Shown: positions 57,481 through 64,000 of the stretch, in pieces | Numbering within the stretch: the stretch's first letter is position 1 | Layout of the letters: each line of letters starts with the position of its first letter | Assembly (NCBI RefSeq): GCF_905475465.1 | Contig: NC_062238.1 | Coordinates: 13,423,368 to 13,487,367, forward strand | Length of the DNA: 64,000 bases | Source: Pieris napi | Taxonomy: Eukaryota > Arthropoda > Insecta > Lepidoptera > Pieridae | Direction: 5' to 3' | Program-made: the position numbers and the translations under genes | Notes under the pieces: model-generated | Told to the model about the DNA's origin: nothing | What the model saw: only the letters and a program-made list of their open reading frames with translations | Database searches by the model: none

Positions 57481-58383
57481 TATCGCCTTGTTTACCGACG
57501 CCCAATTAATTTAAACACTTTATTTACGTTTAAAATATATAGGGCAGTTCGCAGACGCTGTATACCAACGCATCAGAGGTCGAACTCTTACTGAAATGCA
57601 ATTAAGTTTACCAACACAATCATTGCAATTATGCAAAGAACCAATCACAATGAAAAATCTGCTTGAATTGACTCAATGGCACACTGGCTCGGGTTTTTAA
57701 TAAACTAGGCACAGTTGGCACTGGACACAATAAAAGGCACGGTGAGGTCTCGCCCACTTGCACTCGGGTGACGTCGACCATAATCTGAATCAATGAAGCT
57801 AAATAAGATGCACAATTAGCTTGATTGAAGGTTCTCGGCAAGTGAAATAGCCCCGCACTGATTGTAATTAATCAGAACGAGCCACGCGTCACAAACTTTA
57901 TCATATTCTTGGTTGGAGTTATACCTTCAAAATAGAAAATAAGTTTATTATCAGCGGAGCGGTATAGACTAGAGAATAATTCAGGGGGCACTCGGGAGCC
58001 TATTCCGAGAACGCCGATAACGAAGCAGACCGATCTAGTTCTGATGAGTTTCGTACTTTTGTCCCTGGTGCCTCGACGGCCGCCTCGTGCCTTACTCTTT
58101 ACCCCTGTCATCGATAATATTAATTGTTTATTCGCTGTTAGTAATAAAAGAAAAATAGTATATAATTCTAAGATTTGGAATTACATAGCGGGTGGGTACC
58201 GGGGGAGAACTGAACGACATTTACGAATAAATGCGGATTAGTTTAATCTAGGAGAGACACGGCGCGGCCCAACGAAAGACATCGACTATACGCATTACGC
58301 TGCTGTAGTCGACGCGGGACGCCCCTACTCCAGAGTACCTTTTACTGTAGTGTGTTTTCACGTTGGGTCTTATTTTTAATAAT

Positions 58384-58430
58384 AATGAATTAATTCAATT
58401 AATTATCATAATTAATTTCATTAATTCATT
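58384..58430. repeat. 47-bp imperfect palindrome of TAAT cores
   Basis: Arms 58384-58406 and 58408-58430 are complementary at 21 of 23 positions around a single central C. Each arm contains TTAATT/AATTAA cores, the recognition core of homeodomain proteins. It could also form a cruciform. Confidence 0.7.
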
Positions 58431-60123
58431 ATATAATTAATTAAATTTCGTGTAATGTTATTCGAATAACATTGTATAAGAGGATTCACGTAATGTAATT
58501 ATTATTTGAAAAAGTCGCCCGTTTCGGGTGGCCTAAACTGAGTGGCATTTCACAGCGATAACGATCTTACCCGTCCCGCCCCCCTCGCTCAATGCCCATG
58601 CTAAATTAATAAACGGTGCGAGCACCCCGAACTCCAAAAAAACTACCACCTCTTTTTGCTCCACTTTTAAACTTTATGACGCACTTGTCTTTATTGGGGT
58701 TCCAATTTGTTTCTACGAGAACCTAATTTCTCGTTTTCTCCGACACGAGTCGTGTGCCCAATTAAATCGATTCCCTTATTCTGTAAACGGATTAGTGTGA
58801 ACCCTTCATGTTTGGCACGTAAGCACTGGGCTGGTAAAGCGCGGGCAATTGCATCCCGTGCTATTTTTATTTGCATAACAATTATTTTCTTAAGGTTATT
58901 TAAATGCAGTCAGTAAACGTCAATGCATATATCTAAGCTTACAATATATGACAATATTAATGAGTGTCTGTGCGACTACAGCTTGTTCCTTGATAATTAA
59001 CATAATTAATTGCAACTTCTTAGAATCCTTCTTTCAATGTCGTTTCTGTTTTGTACATTCGATTCAATTCTCGTTTTACACTGGTTTTTTTTATTACTAT
59101 TTCTTATTTTTTCTTATTTATTTGTTAATTTTCGTGAAGAATTTGGTTCAAAATAAATAAAACATGAATGCAATGGGATTACAGATTAAGTCGTTGCACG
59201 TGCATAGGTGTAGATTAGAGGTTTCGAGTTATAATTACGGCGTACGGCTACACGATCTTAACTAGTATTAATATATAGAAATACAGAATTTCAATTGAAA
59301 TGCTGATTAGTGCTTAACGCTGTATAGTTTTATGTGTGGTAAATATTAGAGACCATTTATGTATGTGGACCACTTCACTTGCTGCACAGTTAAGTGCTAC
59401 TGCGGTAATTTAGATGGCGACGGCCGCATTTACATGAGCCATATTTATATTGGAAAACAATGATCAATTAATATTTCTTAATTTGAGATAAAAGAAAGCG
59501 TCATAAGTCGAGCGGTTCATTGTGCGCCTAATGCGCATCTGCATACAAACGAACTGGAAGAAGCATCGCCTAGCCCAGGCTGATTTACTGTCTACTCCTG
59601 CTGTCATCGAACGTTGCGAGGATTTATACGCAGTCTTCCTATTCCTATTTCCACATACATCGCTGGGTTAAAACCTCTTAAAAACGGGACAACAAGCTAG
59701 AGACGTCAATGGAAGTTACGTATCGCAATTTGACATGAGGCGATGTCGCAAAGCGCGGTAGGGTTACACCCTCATTTAAGTCGTAACTGCTGCTCTATTG
59801 TTAATTGTATTTGCAAATCTGCGCCGCTGTGATAAATGGGTGCGTCGCCCCGCGCCTCACGTCGTGTCACGTAACAATATTGTCGTCGGGGGTCCCTAAT
59901 ATTTAGTTTCGTAGGTCGCCCGAGTGAAAGTGAGGTTTAATTTATGGCTACCGCTACTATATATTGCTTACAGTGATTTATGGCCACCTCTGTCTGAGCA
60001 GTTCTAGTGCGTACATTAAATGTAATAGAGCAGATGCGTGCCGTCATAGCGGAAATATGTCAAGTTGACTAGATCCATTAGCTTATCTCTCCTTTGTGCT
60101 AAGGCTGAAGAGTGAGGGTTAGA

Positions 60124-60215
60124 TGACGTCACGGGCGCCAGCGCCGGCGCCGATAGCCGCGGCCACATCGCTAACCGCATATAAATCACTCCGCGTTATC
60201 GGGAGCACCGAGAGA
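60124..60215 (+). promoter_or_regulatory. candidate promoter: CRE, GC-rich stretch and TATA box
   Basis: In order: TGACGTCA (60124-60131), a GC-rich run with GGCGCC repeats (60133-60165) and a TATAAAT box (60180-60186). Initiation is expected near 60210. The 112-codon frame starting at 60123 begins inside these elements and is unlikely to be a protein. The transcript driven, if any, is not identified. Confidence 0.45.
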
Positions 60216-61638
60216 ACCTTTCACACAGCGCCCTCTGTCTCATTTGTGTTTTGGAATAAATATATAAAAAAGGGGGCAACATTACTATTTGCTATCCTTT
60301 GCAATCGCTACAGAAGGGATCACTACATGATCGAACCAAAAAACCTCGCCTTTACGAAACGCACACACAATCGTGTCCCTCGCGGTGTGTTACGCAAACT
60401 CTGTCAAGCTTTTGAAACTTTTACTCAAATTACCATTTACGGTAAAATTATATCCACTTGATTCAACTTCCTGGAAAGTAAAATAATAGAAGTTGTCGTA
60501 TTGTATTCCGTCGTTGAATCGCAAAATTGCTGATTTATACAATAAGATTAATTAATGTTTTATATGATCTCAATCTTTCTTAATTATTACATTGTGCTAT
60601 GATAATAATATTAAAATCCGACAGGTCTGGAACGATACGTTAAAACCTGTAAACTAAGTCATGTTGACTGTCGTCCTGTCGTGGTTTTTTTGTTAGATAT
60701 ATTCCTAACAAGTATTAAACAATTGACATTTGATACGACAGCAAATACTATTGGAAGGACGACTGTTTGAGGTGTTTATTCGATCTGTCGCTCTTTTACT
60801 ACGAATGCAATTCTCTCTTAGAAAATCCGTGACTTATCTTTAGGCATAATCAACGGAGACACGCGTAATGCAATCTTTATCATTACAGTAATTTGTGAAT
60901 GTCTGAGTTAAATTATTAAACAATATTCAACTTGATCAAGTAATGAGCCAAACCCAAATGATCTTGCGATACTTGACGCACGTCTACTGCAGAAGGTCCT
61001 CGATTGTCCCTTTCACCTACCTGGGTAAGTTTTTGGTGCTCTGTTACAATATTATTGAAACAAGAAACAACAAAAACTACACTGACATCTCCATCTTTAA
61101 ATAGCAAATTATTACAAAGTATAATATGATTTTATTGAATTGTAGTTTCAAGGTACTCTGAGCTATAAATCGTGTACGAAATGCGCCTGCGCCGCTAACC
61201 TAAATTGATCGACGAGCTGCAACGTTGCCTTCTGCGTATTCTCTTGCGCAACAATTTCAAATATTACATTTCAATGGACTCACATTTATATTTGTTGCAT
61301 AGATCTACCTAAATGCTTGCTCTAGTTTGTTCCCATTTAGATCCGCTAAAAATCAGTTGTAATAACTGTTTCAGCATTATTAGAAAACGATACATTTATA
61401 GAATCTTGCTGCAACTCCCATCTTATTATTCATTGCTATAATTAAAGTTACATATTACTACAAACCTATACGGAAACACCTTATAAGTTATAGCTAGGGA
61501 GTTGGCGAGCAAAATATCTAGACGATTTGCTAATGTGGCAGACTTTTTTAATAACCATAATTATACGATGAGGAATATTAAGGACCACGTATGCGTTGTC
61601 ACTTCACAAATCCTTGTATGTAATTAAAAAAAAACAGT

Positions 61639-61929
61639 ATTTGCTCGTGTCTGCCTTTAAGGCTGATGTTTTAAAAACCTTGTCAAAATGAAAAAAGGCA
61701 GACATCAAGGACTCTGACTTCTCAATTTATTAATTTTTAAAGATATTATTATAATTAAAAAAATATATGTAATGCACGCTTGGCAGACCTGCAGTGTTCG
61801 TTTAAAAACCCTGCGAACGACCGCAGAAAAATAGTATGCCACCATCATAGCGCTGCGTTTTCTATTAAGAGAGCTTAATTTAACGTGTCGACAAAAAAAG
61901 TGTGCTAAATCATTTGCTCGTGTCTGCCT
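61639..61929. repeat. direct 18-bp repeat and GTCTGCC inverted motifs
   Basis: ATTTGCTCGTGTCTGCCT occurs exactly at 61639-61656 and 61912-61929. The first copy also pairs with AAAGGCAGAC (61694-61703) as a ten-bp inverted repeat around a 35-bp loop. Further GCAGAC copies lie near 61776 and 61996. Confidence 0.65.
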
Positions 61930-64000
61930 CTTTGACTGTTGTTTATATTGCTTATAAAAAAAACATAAATGATTCAGCCATTGATATTCGGAAAGCAGAC
62001 CATTTGAATTTTTTTTAATATTATTTATCTATTTTTTTTTACTTTTTTATGTTTTTTCGTATCAATACGAAATACGTGCAAAACATATACTAATATACTT
62101 GCCAGCTCCCTAGTTATTAAGTGAGCTTTTGACTTGGAGATTTCAGTATGAATCGCGCTTTCCGCACCTTGAGTGGAACGTCCGCAGTGCGTATACAAAG
62201 CACCATTCGTCCCGTAAACCGTTTCCTGAACGCATACGGTTTTATTCACTATGGTTATTGAAATAGGAGCTAGAATGGCTTGATATTATAAAGAGCTTTT
62301 CGGCCCGCGAAATCAGACCATGGTACGTGAAGACTCGTCGCGACGCCAATGCACATAGGACACGATCATTACTTAAATAAATAATCAAAATTTGTCATAG
62401 ATCCTTCCGATTAATAATATTCCATATGCATAAGTCTCATATGACAGGAAAAACCAAGAATACCATTTTATGCCATGAAATAGTAGGACATTAAAAGTGC
62501 AACCTGCATTTGATCGCCGTTACGTATTCGTGCGGGCGGATTTCCTTATCAACTTGGAACTTCTTCGCGTCTAGACCACAAATTAGCCATCCCACGCAGC
62601 ATTCTCGACTATTTCACACTCTCAAAGTGAGCTTAAGTCTCAATATTGTCATCGTCAGAGCCATCCTATATTATGCAGTACCAAACTCGTTTAATATGTT
62701 AGTAATTTAAATAAATAAACACACATCGCTCATTCTATCGAATAAAATACCTTTATAATACGCTCAAGTCCTACAATTATTTTGGCTTATGGACCCACTC
62801 AAAACTCCGTGACCGCACTTGCCACGGGAACTGGTCCGCGGCTCTGGTACTTTCACAAGCCCCTAATTAGGTAATCTTTAAAATGCAAATAGCTTCAGAC
62901 ACGTATTTACATTGATATATGATTACTAGTACGGGCGTGTCTTTAGTCCTTTTTCAAGATTTGGTTTCAACTAAATAATATTTTTCTTACACGTAACAAA
63001 TTAAAAATAAACCGAATCGCAATATTCTTGTTACTTTCCGAGCGTAAACAGCAGTGCGCGACCGTCATCGTTGGTCATTTATAATAGTTGATGCCCACGA
63101 CTTCGTCGGATTGACATTTTTATTTTTCTGAGAATATTATGTAGAACTGTTTCGAAAACTAGACTCAAAAATGGAGGAGGTTCTTAATCCGTCCTTAGGA
63201 AAGATTCGCTCGTAATGATAACCATATTGGGCGAAATTGCTTTATATAAGATCATTTTTCAAATTTGTTTCAGTAGATAGTATAGGACAAAAACCCTTCC
63301 TTTCCGTTGTAATAATCAATATTGTAACGGCCCACTTTCAGGAACAAAGATACCATTAAATATGGGCTATAAATAAGCCGTGACGAATCCTATATAACAT
63401 ACATTATTCTGGCAAACCTTTTAGTTACATAATTCAAGACTGCGATTAGACTACTACAACTGTTTCGCCTCAATAACTGACTCACTTTGCAGTAGTGATA
63501 GAAATAGTATTCGGTACTTGAGATTTAATGCTGTTCTGGGTGATAGTCGCTACACTTCATGGGCATAAATGATAATGCAATTTCTTCCTTCGAAGAAGGC
63601 CGTTTATCAGACGAAAACAACATTCGTTAAGACGGCTCTTCATCCGGAGTTTGAGCCGGAAGTAAAACAAACAAATTAGTGCGACCTTATTAATGACGCG
63701 GCACGAAGTCGGCGCCGGAGGGACTGCGCCCGATCTCGGGAGGATTAAGAACTTCGCTCGGGCTAGCTGATCATAGCGACAACAAGTCCTGAATAAATGA
63801 ATTATCTCGTGCGCATGAGATGTGACTTGCGAGTGAGTGGAATAAAATAATTATAAATACAGTATTTAATGAGCGGAAGCGGCAGCAAATCAAAAGATGT
63901 GTCTCATCAATCTCCATGTATTTATTGTAATGTAATCCTATTTGCGTCATGTGAGGCACACGATGTTTACAAATTGCACTAATTACACCTCGCACTATTC

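Larger units (their letters stand above)
54530..64000. other. noncoding stretch with promoter-like islands
   Basis: No host protein exon was recognised. GC/CpG-richer patches lie at about 54590-54750, 57400-57490, 58250-58340, 59820-59930, 60120-60250 and 63690-63780. Separately listed are the foldback element, two CRE-type octamers, a TAAT palindrome, a promoter-like segment and a GTCTGCC repeat cluster. Confidence 0.4.

Noticed and set aside
60123..60461. 112-codon frame
   Set aside because: Starts inside the CRE and TATA elements, has no domain, and its GC-rich start turns into AT-rich non-coding-like sequence.
1..64000. CRISPR arrays, rRNA genes, known insect microRNAs
   Set aside because: No regularly spaced direct repeats or rRNA sequence; a few common insect microRNA sequences recalled from memory were not found by eye.

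Overview
The window looks like nuclear DNA of a butterfly or moth (Lepidoptera). It is AT-rich, its genes are split into short exons with GT..AG introns, and it carries lepidopteran-style SINE, LINE and PIF/Harbinger relics plus a small secreted protein resembling the lepidopteran Hdd13 type. Species cannot be named from the sequence alone. No CRISPR, operon or other prokaryotic signature is present.

Genes lie almost entirely in the first 24 kb. (1) Positions 3-1991 (+) are the 3' coding end of a large acidic Ser/Thr-rich protein whose 5' part lies outside the window. (2) Positions 5992-6384 (+) encode a two-exon, 96-residue secreted protein (Hdd13-like). (3) Positions 12219-20333 (+) encode an eleven-exon secreted protein of about 1058 residues. 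It has a signal peptide, four complete ten-cysteine VWC domains, long Thr/Ser-rich linkers and a C-terminal half-VWC domain. I assembled it by hand; every join keeps frame. (4) Positions 23567-21881 (-) encode a six-exon rhomboid intramembrane serine protease of about 351 residues, with the GxS serine and the partner histidine both present. Genes 3 and 4 converge tail to tail.

The rest is mostly noncoding and transposon-rich. Elements include: a tRNA-derived SINE (7.4-7.7 kb); a decayed LINE 3' fragment (8.4-9.7 kb) split by a 519-bp MITE with 28-bp inverted ends and a TA duplication; an intronic 5'-truncated LINE copy (15.0-15.5 kb) related to the long LINE at 45.5-50.1 kb; a 2126-bp PIF/Harbinger element (24549-26674) with TAA target duplication and two broken genes; RTE-like tails near 10.1 and 32.7 kb; and a foldback element at 55.9 kb with a half copy at 35.6 kb. 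The 45.5-50.1 kb LINE (minus strand) has an uninterrupted endonuclease/reverse-transcriptase frame and an overlapping ORF1.

From 26.7 to 45.5 kb and from 50.2 to 64 kb I find no convincing host protein exon. These stretches hold scattered GC-rich, promoter-like islands, at least seven perfect TGACGTCA octamers, an X-box-like palindrome, a TAAT-rich 47-bp palindrome and a promoter-like segment near 60.12-60.22 kb. They could be introns or regulatory DNA of genes whose exons lie outside the window.
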